This document shows positions 1 to 11,646 of a stretch of 64,000 nt of DNA, one piece after another. The notes below the pieces were generated by a model, which saw only the letters and a list, made by a program, of their open reading frames with translations, did no database searches and had not been told where the DNA came from. A program made the translations under genes and the position numbers. The stretch comes from Ceriagrion tenellum (taxonomy: Eukaryota > Arthropoda > Insecta > Odonata > Coenagrionidae), in the NCBI GenBank assembly GCA_963169105.1, contig OY720636.1:103726539-103790538 (forward strand), written 5' to 3'. The stretch's first letter is position 1, and each line of letters begins with the position of its first letter.

Positions 1-3000
1 CCAATTCTAGTCGGTGTCTAATGATTTTCTCAGGGCGAATTTAACACTTCGGTGAAAACAGAGGGAATCATTTTCATACGAATCAATGTTAACCCTCAAT
101 AGACGAGCGAGTCAAATTCGTTACGTTTCAAAATTATTGAAATATCTGCTTTCTAAGAGGCTTTTCCAATTAGTTGCCGCGCTAGACAGAATTTTAACGC
201 TTAGGATTAAGTGTGTGGAAAGTTACGTCTCTTTCGGCGATTTGTCAAGCAATTTGAATAGATGAATGTGTGACGCTATTCAATAACGATGGCGTGCGTG
301 GTGGAGCTCTGAAATAAATAGTTTCAGCTGTCATATGAAGAAAAAATTTGGAAAGTTAAAAAAAAGGAACTGTATGGAGGTAATGTTTAAGTACCCCTGG
401 TGTAAATATAATTATGTAAAGTATTATTTAAATAATGAACGGAATCCGATACAACGGACGAATACCAAGACAAAATTTTCGCGGAAAATTCGACGAAAAC
501 AAAAACCTCCGATTACTGTAGTCTACGATAATCAGAGCATTACTGTACCTATTAGATTACGGCTTACGTTGCCTCATAGTATATCATGACAGATCATTTA
601 GAATTATGCCCATTTGAGAAACCATTAACATTATAATCTGCTCCCTGAAATCTTATAAATATAAATAATAATATTTTTCGTAATCACTACACTTTGGCTG
701 TAAAGGAAAATAGGATTCATACTCAAAGGAGACAACTAACTCATAATTATACCTATGGAACATGATGGTATCAAAAACATATCATGAAGCACGTCGGTTA
801 AAATCTCTACACTCTTGTTTGGAAAGTGACTCATGGCTTAATGCTATTCCGACATATACTCGCCATAACATTACTTCTCCGCCATCGACATAACACTATC
901 CTGGCCTCACAAGATGGGATAGGGGACTTGAAGACCGATGCCCCAAAAAGGAAAGCGAAGAAATACGAAGAGTGGACCCAACAAGTCCTTTACCTTCTTC
1001 CCGGTACACCAGCAGTCACGGATGGTCCAAAGCCATATGGTGCGGGGTATCCTTGCTCACATACACCTGAAATTCATATCGCAGTTCGTTCTTGGCCCTC
1101 CGTCGTTGATCAAGCCCCTGCGCGCCAAATGTATCCATTCCAGCATTGATATTGATTTGAATTCTGAGGAGAATTTTTTCAACCAGACTTCTTAAAAATA
1201 AAATGCTTTAAAAGTTAATTTCGTATGCTTGAGTCTTGATATCTTTCCAAGTAAAAAATATCACTTTTCTACACCTAAAATAAGAGATATTTAAAATTTT
1301 CTCCTAAATACGGCAACTCCATTTAGCTATTAGCACATACACGATGAAACAACATGTTCAATGAAAAGAGACGCCAAAGAAAAGTCATAGCTATCTTCAG
1401 TACGAATTTACTCGGGGAAAAATAGACCGAAAACGACCAAACAGGCTCATCTTTACGCATGAATGTATAAAGGCAGGTACGTTATGACGATCTAAATGTG
1501 AGCATTAATGTGACATGTGGGGAGAAAGCGCTTCAGGCGCAGTATTAATATTTTGTATCAAAACGATGTAATCGATAATCGGGAGTAAACCGAACGGAAG
1601 GCAGTTGTGCCTGTGTGGTGAAAGTGGGTGGCTCCAAGGATATGCCTCAAAGAGTGCAAGGGTGAAGAGCCTAAATAAGCACGCAATGAAGAACTTCTTC
1701 AAGGGGATTTAATGAAAACTAATACGTATTTTCTCAAATATTACTCGACCCATTAAAATTAAAAATAAATCACGGATGGTAAACTAAGTATATCTTGCTT
1801 ATCTTACTATGCATTTTATAAGTTGCTTATTTTAGTAACTTAAACACCATAGAGTTAACTTAATATACGCATTTCCTAATATCTACAATCCCCCAACGTT
1901 TTCAATAACATAAGCTCACAACTGCTTGCTAATCTACGAAGTCGTGAATGACCAATGACTTCCATTTGGCCATTATTAACCGCGTCTGGTAAACGGTCAT
2001 AATTTATGTTAATTAAGAAATAAATACAATTAAAGAGAAATTTTTCACAAATCCATCCCTTCAACTTATAATTAATACATCTACCATCCTCGGGAATCTG
2101 GTATGAACTATGTAAAGACACGATTCCTGATACTAATTATCACGACACGTTAAAAAGCCAAGAAAAAAGCATAGAAGGAGCGGTGAAGCTAAAACAAAAA
2201 TTTTGCCAACCAATTCACGATATAGCAAATACCAATAAAAATTACGGCCAAGCCCTTAAACTTTCAAAATATCTCTTCATGAGCGATCATGACACGGCTG
2301 AGGATTGATTAAATTCAGGCAGAAATGAGAAATTTTGCAGGCTGCGACAACCCTGCAATGTAATGAAAATTTGAAGAAAATCTACAAATCCAACATTTAG
2401 ATTTTAATTACTAGCTGTTAATTTTCAATGACCCATAAACATATTTCATGAACACAGATAAAACTCCGTGGCTGGGCTAACAGGTTAATAATGGATGCAA
2501 TGTGCAAAGTTCATTTATTATTGTTACTTGCTATAAACAACGGTTATTGAGTTACTTGAGTTTGAGAGCTTCTTCAAATCTTTTCTTTCCGCAAGACATA
2601 TTCTACAATATATTTGATTTCTAACGGTATATTTAACTGCTTACGGTATTTTAACTTATTTAAATTGGCTTGGAAATTGTAACTATTTTCTCCATAAATG
2701 TTTTCTCCTTTTTCATTATGTGAATATTCTGTCCAATATCAGTTTATATTTTCAGTGACCACGCGTTGTCAAATAAATGAGCGGAGCAATTGAGTGAATT
2801 CAACAGCAGATCTGCAGAGAGGCCATCGGGTACTTGCGTAATCCTAACAACTGCAATTACATCTCTTAAGCATTAATCCTAATTTAACCTATGACGATCC
2901 TCCAAGAAAGGATTTTTCCAAATGTTTATTTCTCTGATTAAACTCATAATCAAGCAGATCAGGGTCGGTTCGAGTTTATCAAGTACTCATGAAAGATAAA

Positions 3001-4700
3001 CCTCCTCGAGACACCAACTTCATCCCATCAACTGCCAAAAAACGAGTGCGCACAAACCAAACTCATCATCTGGCATCAATTCTTTCCAAATATGTAACAT
3101 TCAATCATTTAAATATCATCCTATTGAATTTGGCCTCGAAAAGGAGCAACTCAGATTTGCGAACTCCTTTTTCGAGGATTTCATACATTCAAAAACAATT
3201 TTTCCCGGATTTTGACTCATCGATGAAGTGGCCCACTTGTTACAGCATCGGACGCCGCAACCCTCGCAACTCAAGCACCCTTGAAGACCCCACAATTAAC
3301 CATTACGATGCCCTGAACATGATCGGTAGCCGTTCCACAACATCCTCTCAAATCATTCTCTTCGATTTTGTGAAATATTCGGAAAGAGAGGGATACAAAA
3401 TTTTTTTCGCAAAATAAAACAAAATGTGATACAAAATTTGCTTTACGTTCAATAATCTCAATTCCTTGCTCCCACTCGTATTTGCCCATATACCCACACG
3501 AAGCAAGCTGAAATAGGAAATATTTCCGGAGACATAAGTCATTTCAGATCCCACTCTTCTATGATTACGCAGAGCCACATCGAAAGGGCATTCTCCGAGG
3601 AGCATCATTTCACACAGTCCCCAGAGCATTAAAAGATAACCAAATTGGGGCCATTTAGCACGGCGCACGATACATTGAATCGAAATTACGAAACATTAAT
3701 TTATAAGTTCTTGTCAATGGCAAAGAAAACAAAAATATGTGAAACTTAATACGAGACACCAAAAATAACATATTACGTTCGCAAGCAACTTGTATAATAT
3801 GCTATATAATCCATATATACGAAACAGAAATTCTGTTTGTTTGAACCCTTTCACACCCCAAGACGGAGTCGAACAAAATTTAGTGTACAAATTTCTTAGA
3901 ACCCAGATGGTTTAACAAAATAGTATCAGTCACATTCTATAAAGATATTAGGAATAATGAGGGGGCAGTCGAAGTAATAGCACCAGGGAGATCTTTTCTC
4001 TCACTGTGGTTGGGTTTGATTGCGCGTGAACATTAGATTTTTAGCGCCTACTTCGATATTCAATGACTTAAAATCTGTGAAAGCACAATACCTAGTTAGT
4101 AAAAGCACTGAATACTAACAGAGGGATCATTTTTCCACCAAACATATTGCAAAAACCAGGGTGAATCCTACGAGTCTGTCAGTCTCATTAACAGGGAAAC
4201 ACCGTTTTGGTATGCCACAAACGGCGTTCGTCGATGCACCCAATAAACGCCAAACCTAACTACCTACAAAAGCAGATAACTCCAAACTCTTCACAACTCG
4301 AATACACTGGAAAAAAACGCCGGGAACATCACCCTAATAATAATTCACCCATACGTTGAAGGGGCCGACATTACCTTATCCTCCCCTTTACTTTTTCAAG
4401 CCATACCCCAGCCACTCCACAGCTTCTCCCACCCCACCTCGGAAACCCATCACTCCCCTTACCCAAGCTTTTCATCTCCCCACAACATCCCAATCCCGCC
4501 CTGCTCCTTTCAAAGCACGGATTGAGTTACACGAGAGAGGGAAAAGAAGACAAGACAGCTGCAAGCACACCCTTCCGGCCATTGGATGCATGAACAGGCA
4601 CACACACGAGCTAAGCTCGCAACTCACACACATATACGAGACCACAAGCTCTCTCGACCCCCACACTCCCTTCATGCATTCCCATTGATTCGACCATCCA
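1..4700. other. AT-rich DNA, no gene recognised
   Basis: I find no conserved domain, transposon terminus, tRNA or long repeat in this stretch. Open frames are short and lack recognisable motifs; the longest, about 142 codons on the plus strand at 2989-3417, has no family resemblance I can name. Around 4350-4700 the plus strand becomes pyrimidine and proline-codon rich. It could be intergenic DNA, intron or very old repeats. Confidence 0.5.
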
Positions 4701-4749
4701 ACAGAAGAACCCACTGCTCGCGATTATCCCCGGGGCTATGAAAAGGCGA

Positions 4750-5145
4750 ACACTGTTGGGGGGGGGGGGGCGGGGAGGGGGGAGGATGAAAGCATTGGGC
4801 GGTCCTCTGGTCACTCGACCAAGTAATGCGCGGAACCGCGCCGGTGATGATGTCAGTCGATAAAAATGATTCCGGAAGTGGGTGCACGGTGCACGCCACC
4901 GCCACCAACGGGAAGAGGCAAGGAGCTCTGGTCGCAATCGCCGAGGAACTGGTGTATTCCCATCCCTTTATTGCCCGGATTGCCAATTTGCGTTTTTTAA
5001 GGGGACACTGGTCGGCCGTGCAGAAGATGACGGGTGCCAGGGGAGGCGGAACTACCGGCTCGCTGTTTACCGCGATTGTTGTGTCGTTTTCGCGCTTCGC
5101 TGGAGATCCATACTCTACGTCAGATCGCAATGGACATTAAGATGA
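4750..5145. other. GC- and CpG-rich block with a long G run
   Basis: Composition changes abruptly from AT-rich flanks to GC-rich, CpG-dense sequence. It opens with a G-dominated tract at about 4757-4790 that could form a quadruplex. Both strands stay open (plus 4826-5140, 104 codons; minus 4672-5130, 152 codons), as expected by chance in GC-rich DNA. I recognise neither product. It could be a CpG-island-like promoter or first exon, or a fragment of an unrecognised element. Confidence 0.3.
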
Positions 5146-5311
5146 ACCATGAATGAACCTTCGGAAGTGCCCACGGTCGAATGAAGATTTTATGATGCAC
5201 CTACGAGGGCATAAAAAAGCAGCCCGACAAAACCTGTACACGCATCTCGTTCCTGAGGCCCCTCTACCATAGAGTGGATATCATCAATAGCAGCAGCCAC
5301 GAAGTCGTTGG

Positions 5312-6546
5312 CAGTAGGATTGTTTCAAGCTACATCGACAGTTGAGTTCGTGCTGTATCATTGCAGAGATTGAGAGTTCTAACCGCATTTAGATAATATT
5401 TAAGTATTGACACGTTGTTTATAATAGTATTGATTCTTGGCAAGAAGTTAGTGTAGTAAAACATGCTGTATTTATTTTACCAGTAATTTTATACCCCATG
5501 TTTGCGTCGTAAAATGAATTAGGAATGGTGACTTGTCTAAAATTTCCATTTATTATCAATCCAAATTCTCTAATAGCTTACTAGTATTCCATATATCAAA
5601 GCTTACTGATATCCCTGTTTACAGATGCCCCACCACTACTTACTGATATCCCTAAAAATTGGCTAAGAAATTTTTTTTAACAGATCATAGAGAAAATGTA
5701 AGAGAGAGGTAATATAATATTTTAGTTAACAGATATAATATTATACATATATAGATAGGTATTAAAATATTTTAAAAGAAAGTATGAGAGATTTTTCCTC
5801 ATGGCAATTACATCGTATTTCACCGCCGTATTCGCATCTGACCTGAATACTTTGTATAAAGAGCCAAGCGCAGCTTTTGCGCTGGTGGGAGTATGATTGT
5901 TTCAAGTTGTATCGACAGCTGAGTTCATGCTGCAACTTTGCAGAGATTGAGACTTCTAGCCATAATCAGATAAGATTTTATTAGATATTTGTGATATTAT
6001 TGATTCTCAGCTAGAAGTAAGCGTCTTAAAAAATAATGTTTTTATTTTACAACTACTTACTTCCCAAAGGTAGCTAACTGCATACTAAGATGATATTCCC
6101 TAACAATTGGATCAAGGCCGCTTTACATGGTACATTTTATTGCACAAACGAATGTATGAATTCCTTTATGAGGAAAACTGTACCAGTGAAGCAACAAACT
6201 GTATGATTACCTGAATAACAGAACGGGAAATAGAACCTTTTCTAATTCCATTCATTTTCTTGTACAATCCACAATACATTCGTTTTTGCAATAAAATGCA
6301 CCAAGCAAAGCGGCCTTGAGAAATATTTTTAAAGGGATTATAGATAAAATATGAGAGAGATATAATAAAAGATTTTAGACATAAGATATAAAATTTTAGA
6401 TGGATAGAGAGATATTAAAATATAATATTTCAGAGAAAATATAAAAGATTTTTTTATCAAGGCAATTTCGTTGTATTTCACCACCGTATTCGCGGCAGGC
6501 CTGAATAGTTCGTATTAAGAGCCAAGCGCGGCTTTAGCGCTGGTGT
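5312..6546. repeat. Tandem duplication of a ~580-bp unit
   Basis: Two diverged copies lie head to tail: 5312-5889 and 5890-6546. Shared landmarks are a GATTGTTTCAAG block near each start, a GCAGAGATTGAGA block, an AT-rich middle, and an end block with GTATTTCACC and GAGCCAAGCG. The second copy is longer only because a 208-bp MITE sits in it (6112-6319). A third partial copy of the GTATTTCACC block occurs near 6757-6803. Confidence 0.75.
6112..6319. mobile_element. MITE with ~45-bp terminal inverted repeats
   Basis: The left end starts TCAAGGCCGCTTTACATGGT and the right end is its near-exact reverse complement; inverted similarity runs about 45 bp. The interior has no coding potential. The first tandem unit shows the uninterrupted site at about 5657-5670 (TTGGCTAAGAAAT), so this is a real insertion. 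The target duplication is not clean: if TCA/TGA at the edges are decayed copies of TAA, a Harbinger origin fits, but that is inference. Confidence 0.75.
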
Positions 6547-6669
6547 AGGATACAGCCCTCATGCTGTGGCTTCATTGAAGTCCACTCCCCCTTGCGTTAC
6601 CATGTTTGATGGACCGCAAAGACTGAACTCCTAGTTCATACGTATCCTTCTAAACTGCTAAGAGGATTA

Positions 6670-6750
6670 GGAAGTCTGGGTAGCGTAATGGTCTGCGTAT
6701 TGTCCCGGAAAGCCAAGTGTCTGTTGTTCAATGCCCGCTCCAATCGGTAT
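6670..6750 (+). repeat. tRNA-derived SINE head (plus copy)
   Basis: The sequence GTCTGGGTAGCGTAATGGTC resembles a tRNA A box, followed about 50 bp later by a degenerate B box (TGTTCAATGCC). It is not a functional tRNA: the B box lacks the usual TTCGA core and the stems do not pair well. It continues into the GTATTTCACCGCC body block also seen in the tandem units upstream. Confidence 0.55.
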
Positions 6751-6871
6751 TAATTTCATTGTATTTCACCGCCGTATTTGCAGCAAGTGAGAATATTTTG
6801 TAAAAGACATATTAATTATAATATTCAAACATGGCGGGTGAATTTTTTTAAGAAATTGCCATGAGAAAAAT

Positions 6872-6957
6872 TCGGCCCCGACCGGGAATCGATCCACTGA
6901 CCTTTTATTTGCCGGATCAATGCGCAAACCGCTACGCTATCCAGACTTCCTAATTCC
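6872..6957 (-). repeat. tRNA-derived SINE head (minus copy)
   Basis: On the minus strand an A-box-like GGATAGCGTAGCGGTTTGCG is followed by a good B box (GGATCGATTCCC) and GGTCGGGGCC. This copy is better preserved than its inverted partner at 6670-6750. It is a repeat rather than a tRNA gene, since flanking repeat sequence is shared by both copies. Confidence 0.6.
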
Positions 6958-7319
6958 CATGGCAATTTTGGTAGATACAAGGCAACTAGACCTTAGGCCC
7001 TTGCGGTCCATCAAAGATGGCAACGTAAGGGAGAAGAGGACTTCAAAGAAGCCGCAACCAAGAGTCAGTATCCTTCACCAGCACATATTCCGTGCTTAGC
7101 CATTTGAAATTCAAACATGGCAGGTGATTTTTTTGTGCTGGTTTGGTTACTTCTCATGTATCAATTTTGCTATTCTTCACGGAATAATTATAGCAAGAAT
7201 GACAATCATGTAAGACTTCTTCAACACAGTATTTATACCATAATTTAGCATCAATTGAACTTTACAGTATTCTGCTATCGACCTCTTGTTTTGTAAATCC
7301 AATTAAATATCAAGTATTG

Positions 7320-7430
7320 GTCCGAGTTAGTGATTCCAACAATCATCCTTCGCCAACGTTTCGGAATTTAATAATTTCCATCTTCAGGGCTCAGAATTTC
7401 TATGTAAGGGTACAGAATAATTAACAATGC
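7320..7430. repeat. Possible Penelope-like element terminus
   Basis: The pair of motifs CCAACGTTTCGGAATT and TTTCCATCTTCAGGGC resembles sequence often found in the termini of Penelope-like retroelements. No reverse transcriptase or GIY-YIG coding sequence is adjacent, so at most this is a terminal scrap. Confidence 0.3.
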
Positions 7431-7489
7431 ATATTGAGGTAAAACCTGCCATGGACTACTGGACATGGACCTTTCTGCTAAAGGAGATC

Positions 7490-7556
7490 AAAGCAGTTTC
7501 TATACCCTGAACTATAGGGTGCATGGGAGAAAAGCTGGAAACGGAATTCAGGGCAC
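7490..7556 (-). mobile_element. I-clade LINE remnant, segment 1
   Basis: This segment aligns with the RNase H region of the full-length LINE ORF2 at about 29360-29425 (shared GGGTGC-GGGA-AAAGC and TTCAG-GCACTTAG blocks). It stops at the insertion point of the Harbinger element at 7560, and the same LINE resumes at 9244. The reading frame is decayed. Confidence 0.75.
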
Positions 7557-8339
7557 TTAGGGCCGGTTGCACCATCTACGGTTAAAGATTCTGGTTTCCT
7601 GACCACTGGCTACGTCTTAGCCGGCAGTCACTTGCGTCATCCGTTGCACAAGTGAGCAATGACCGGTAGTCACGGAACTCGAGGCTACGTTCAGCCGAAG
7701 AACGATGATTTGCCTGCCAATATTTTCATTCCACATTTTTTCCTAAAAATCTTCCACCGGAAGTGCATTCCGTTAGATCTCATTGGTTCTCACGGCTGGA
7801 CTGATTTGGATTACAGAAAGCCTATTATTTCACTGTGCTTTTGGTATTAACAAGGTTTGTATGATATTACATTACTTCTGTTCACTGCTAGATAGCGTGG
7901 CCTTGAATATATATTATGGAATGTTATCTTTTTTGTCAAAAAATGTTGTCTAGAATTCTGTAAACAAACAACTTTTTATAAAGTAGTGCCACCTAGTGAT
8001 GAAAGACGGAAGTTCAAATGTAAATACAGTCGACAGATTGTAAAAAAAACACGGCATACTGGTTTAACCATGAATATACATGGGTTTTACTTACAATTAA
8101 TCATAATGCAGTGGATAAAAAAATGTAGTACTACACGCTGGACATAATTATACACTTTTTTAATATCGTCCTGTCTACAGATATGTTCGATTCCTCTCCA
8201 AATTTAATAAAAAATGCGCAACTAACTTCTTAGCACTTCGTGAATATCGCTATATGGAAATTTAATAATAATGCGAGGTGACTTCATGAGTATTCCCAAT
8301 GACTATCATTGCAGTGTAGGTGAAAAGGAATACACTTAC

Positions 8340-8453
8340 CGCCACCTTGAACAGATTCTTATTTTTCAATCCAAGTCTCCTATTTTGGGTCCTCGTAGAC
8401 GCATACCCTGTTTTGCAGCCTGGTACGAAGCAAGTTCTGTTTAAACAAGGCAT
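8340..8453 (-). pseudogene. THAP-type zinc finger first exon
   Basis: From ATG at 8453 the minus strand encodes MPCLNRTCFVPGCKTGY, then a stretch ending NLFKVA, and a consensus donor (GTAAGT) at 8339. Cys-x4-Cys with FVPGC and the downstream FKV match the first half of THAP DNA-binding domains, as in P-element-related transposases. The second half (C-x2-H and the AVPTIF box) would need another exon, which I do not find downstream. The exon sits inside a Harbinger, so it may be captured host or P-element sequence. Confidence 0.6.
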
Positions 8454-8576
8454 TCTAAATTCTTTATTCAAGCACAACGGGCTTAATGCATTCAAATTAG
8501 AATCAGAGTCTGGCAAACATCGTCGGTGGCACACGATGGAGGTTTCTTAAACCTCTTACACATTTTCTGCGATAGA

Positions 8577-8703
8577 TATTTCCTCCCTAGATGCCGTGGA
8601 TTTATGCACTCCAACATAATCTCCCGCAGTTATCAGCATACATTCAGTTGCGTATAATCGGAAAGCCAGGAGTATTTGGTCTAACGCAGACAAGGAAATA
8701 TTT
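8577..8703 (-). pseudogene. Harbinger transposase N-terminal exon fragment
   Basis: A splice acceptor (CTCAG) leads into a peptide containing LSALDQILLAFRLYA, then GDYVGVHKSTASR. This matches the conserved N-terminal HTH region of HARBI1-like transposases, where L..LRFYATG and VSQSTVSR motifs are expected. After STASR the resemblance is lost and a stop follows. The DDE nuclease exons are missing. It lies inside 7560-9240 and gives that element its family assignment. Confidence 0.65.
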
Positions 8704-9243
8704 CTGAGGACAAGCAAAATTATTTGCATAAAATACGGATTTGTCGAAAATTGTGAAATATTACGGTTTTTCCTAAAATATAGCACTTACCGATCGGTTG
8801 AGTCCTTCAATTTCTGCTCCGTCATGGCTAACAAAACCAAAACCGACTCTTTATTGAGGTGAAATTTCACGTTAAACTCCTCTTCACTCCACATTTCAAA
8901 ATGCTTGGCTCTTGGTCGCACTTTTTTTATCCCGCACGATTCCCATGTAATATATATTCATCTCCTCATCAGAATCATTTAATTCGGGATCTAAGTGCAT
9001 ATCACCATTGTCCATGTTGCTTATTCACTAATTATTACTTTCCCACAATGCATTGCTTCCTAAAATGCATTGCGCGTGACCGCCGGCCACTATGATAGCC
9101 CTAGGTGGATCTTGAGGTTACAGTTTCAAATTCGTCAGCCGGAGGCTACAGAGTAACTAGAAGTGGTGCAACAGATTTCATCGTATAGCTTTGACGCTAA
9201 CCTTAACCGAAGGTGTAACCTGATGTGGTGCAATCGGCCCTAA

Positions 9244-9409
9244 GTGAGTCCGTACATGTGACGAAGGAGCCACTACTGCCTTCTATCCCACCAAGAGCCA
9301 CTTTAATGGCGAAGAGCTATGCTGTGTAAGTACCACACATCGGATTCAACCTCGCCTTGAAGACTCCATGGTGGATGAGACGACTGTACATGCGCAGGCT
9401 GCGTCAGAC
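9244..9409 (-). mobile_element. I-clade LINE remnant, segment 2
   Basis: Continues segment 1 after the Harbinger insertion and aligns to about 29425-29588 of the full-length LINE (AGTCCGT-CAT, GAAGGAGCCAC, CACATCGGAT and GCGCA-GC-GCG blocks). It covers the RNase H domain on the minus strand and stops at the CCTGG site of the large Harbinger element. The frame is interrupted. Confidence 0.8.
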
Positions 9410-9413
9410 CTGG

Positions 9414-9520
9414 GGGGTTGTGCTTGAAACGTTCGAGATTGATTCCGGCACGGAATAATCCCGATCTCTCATTCCGTATCGGAATCTTTTCACTCGGGAT
9501 TTGGTGTGCTTGAAATTTTC
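9414..9520. promoter_or_regulatory. Left subterminal palindrome array
   Basis: Within about 110 bp of the left end are two 15-bp palindromes, ATTCCGGCACGGAAT and ATTCCGTATCGGAAT, followed by a second copy of the terminal box (TTTGGTGTGCTTGAAA). The right end has the same motif types at 16000-16190. Such arrays in Harbinger elements are plausible binding sites for transposase or its Myb partner; the binding role is inference. Confidence 0.55.
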
Positions 9521-9681
9521 AAACCGATGATCGGTTTCGAGTGTTGCTATCTAGTTTCAACTCGAACGGTAGACGTGGCAACGTCGGGATGAACACGTAA
9601 ATACGGCCGTTGTTAAGGCCGTTTCTACAAATATTTACAAAACAATTGACAGCAGAAAATCAGATACCGCTCATATTGAAA

Positions 9682-11211
9682 ATGAAGATTACGAAAGAGC
9701 AAAAGGAAATCCTTCTTCAATTTGTTGAAGGTAAGTAAATCGAGCCACTTTTGATTTTATAGTTCGTAATATATGTTTTACATTAGTATTTCCTTTTCAG
9801 AAAATGAAAATATTAAAAATGGCAAATTAAAAAATAATTTTACTGCAAAAGATGCAGCAATGCAATGGCAGGAGGTGACGATGAAACTTAATGCATGTTT
9901 GGGACCAAAGAGGTCATGGAAGGAGTGGAGAAAGGTAAGAATGAAAATTAAATGAATGCATGTGTCGCGCAGTAAATATTTTTCAATTTTAACCACGAAT
10001 CATCCATCCGGCTTCACACAATTTCGTAAGTGTTGTAACTTTTTCGACGTATAAATAACAAAGTAATTTCCGGTTAATGAAGCGTTGGGTAATTTTTTTG
10101 TTTAGCGATAATTGTTTATAGCTATGAATAGAATACCGTAGTGATATTACAACAGATATAGCTCTTTACAGTCTTGGCAAGATATTAAATGCGCTGCCAA
10201 GGGCAAAGCAGCCGCCCTATTGAGGGACATTACCCACACTGGGGGTGGGCCTCCAGTAGCTGACAATGAGATGAGCGAGTTCCAGAGGCGGGTGGCAGTT
10301 GTGATTGGTGGCAATGCGATCCATGGCCATCCCAACATTGATGAGTCGGTGATTGTTTTTGATGAGGTGAAGGTTTTTTAAAGTTGTCCTTATAATAATG
10401 ATTTATCCGTACAAAATTTTAATACAGTAATACTCTACTAAAATTATTATCAATAGTGTAAAATGCTATTGTACTATGTAATTAAAAATTTTAAATACAC
10501 TTATTACATTCTCATTTCGAAGGTGAGCAATTTATAAACATATATTATTATTTGAAAATAATGAGTATAATTGGACAACAAGAAGTTTAGTGAGATATTA
10601 AGTGGACAACGTAATTGCATACATATTTATAATTTTTTTAGGGCTCATTTCATTCACATTGCACTCCTTCCATTTCAGATCCCTAATGAAATACCCAAAG
10701 ACATAGCATCCCCACCAAGTCCCCACATTAGTTTAATGAATGAACCTGGCCCTTCTACCTCAACAGCCGATCTAACCATTCCCTTAATCCCTCATTCCCA
10801 GTCTGCTTCCACCACGATCCACCACCCTATTCCTCAATCCACCACCAAGGCAGCTGACAAACGCCCTGGCAAGAGTAAGTAAATTTTTCATGGACAAGCG
10901 CAGCCTATTATTTGGCTTAAAAAGTTTTCCACAGTTACGTTTTAAACTTGAAAAACCTGCAGTAATTTCTTTTTCTTAATTTAATATTATTTACAAAATA
11001 TTTTGTTTCAGATTCAAACACCAATGTAGATGATTTGAAAACGATGCAGGAGAAGCTGATACGTTTGAAAGAAAAAAGTATTCACCTTAAAGAAAAAAAA
11101 TTAGAGGAAACAAAAAGATTTAACAATGAAATGCTATGCTTAGAAAAGGAAAAATTAAAAATTTTACTAAGAATTGAGGCCAAGCTTGGCAAAAATAATT
11201 GTGATTTTTAA
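9682..11211 (+). CDS. Harbinger Myb/SANT-like partner protein, 5 exons
   Basis: In PIF/Harbinger elements this second gene binds transposon ends and helps transposase act in the nucleus. Exons, all with GT/AG boundaries and matching phases: 9682-9730, 9801-9934, 10172-10366, 10679-10874, 11012-11211. They join to 774 nt, an uninterrupted 257-residue product. The N-terminal 65 residues (MKITKEQKEILLQFVE through SWKEWRK, then SWQDIK) form the trihelix SANT-like domain with its Trp residues. A TGGGPP motif and a Pro/Ser/Thr linker follow, then a Lys/Glu-rich coiled coil (about residues 195-250). It converges on the transposase gene of the same element. No disabling change was seen. Confidence 0.85.
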
Positions 11212-11646
11212 AATTTGTATTTGATTAAGCGTTTGTTTAAAAAATAATAATTGAGTTCTATCATTGGATCATTTAATATGAATGCCTTTCCTATAACCTC
11301 TAACTACACGGTATACCTCCATGCAAATTACATGCTCAATAATTATGAATATTGACATAAATAACTTTTTACCTAATATTATTCCATAGTATAAGTATAC
11401 ATAACGGAAGGAATAATAGAGTAAAAATAAATGAGAGTACTGTTGGGGAAGGTGAAATTAATTGAAATCTCTAAATGAAATGTTTTTTTTATTGGAACCA
11501 CTTGAACTACAGTATGCAATAGCTTTGTATTTACAATCAGCAATCTTTTAATACAAAAAAGACATTTTCCATCACAAAGTTCAGTGAATGTTAGGCTTCT
11601 ATCCATAGGCTTATAGAAAAGTAATTTCTTTCACTCCACAATTATT

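Larger units (their letters stand above)
6538..7085. repeat. Long imperfect inverted repeat
   Basis: Arms at about 6538-6750 and 6872-7085 are reverse complements. Each has GCTGGTG-AGGATAC at the outer end, then a block ending TTTGATGGACCGCAA, then a tRNA-like SINE head at the inner end. The spacer is about 120 bp. Two oppositely inserted copies of one repeat family, or a palindromic rearrangement, would both explain it. Confidence 0.65.
7560..9240 (-). mobile_element. Harbinger element inserted in LINE (1.68 kb)
   Basis: Terminal inverted repeats begin GGGCCGGTTGCACCA on the left and end TGGTGCAATCGGCCC on the right; similarity extends further inward (GGTTAA). Flanks are TTA (7557-7559) and TAA (9241-9243), consistent with the TWA target duplication of PIF/Harbinger after one change. 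The interrupted site matches GCACTTAGGGAGTCC of the intact LINE near 29420. On the minus strand it contains a Harbinger transposase N-terminal fragment and a THAP exon. The catalytic DDE part is absent, so it is non-autonomous. Confidence 0.85.

Noticed and set aside
2989..3417. 142-codon plus-strand open frame
   Set aside because: No recognisable domain, low-complexity AT-driven composition and no splice or promoter context; not called as a gene.
4672..5140. Overlapping open frames on both strands in the GC-rich block
   Set aside because: Stops are rare by composition in GC-rich DNA; both strands being open argues against a specific coding signal.
6872..6957. Functional tRNA gene
   Set aside because: A and B boxes are present but acceptor and anticodon stems do not pair, and the block is shared within a larger dispersed repeat; called a SINE head.
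9410..9414. Strict 5-bp CCTGG duplication as the only reading
   Set aside because: The G/C runs at the termini make 1-, 3- and 5-bp models equivalent on sequence alone; CTG (3 bp) was preferred because 3 bp is usual for the superfamily.
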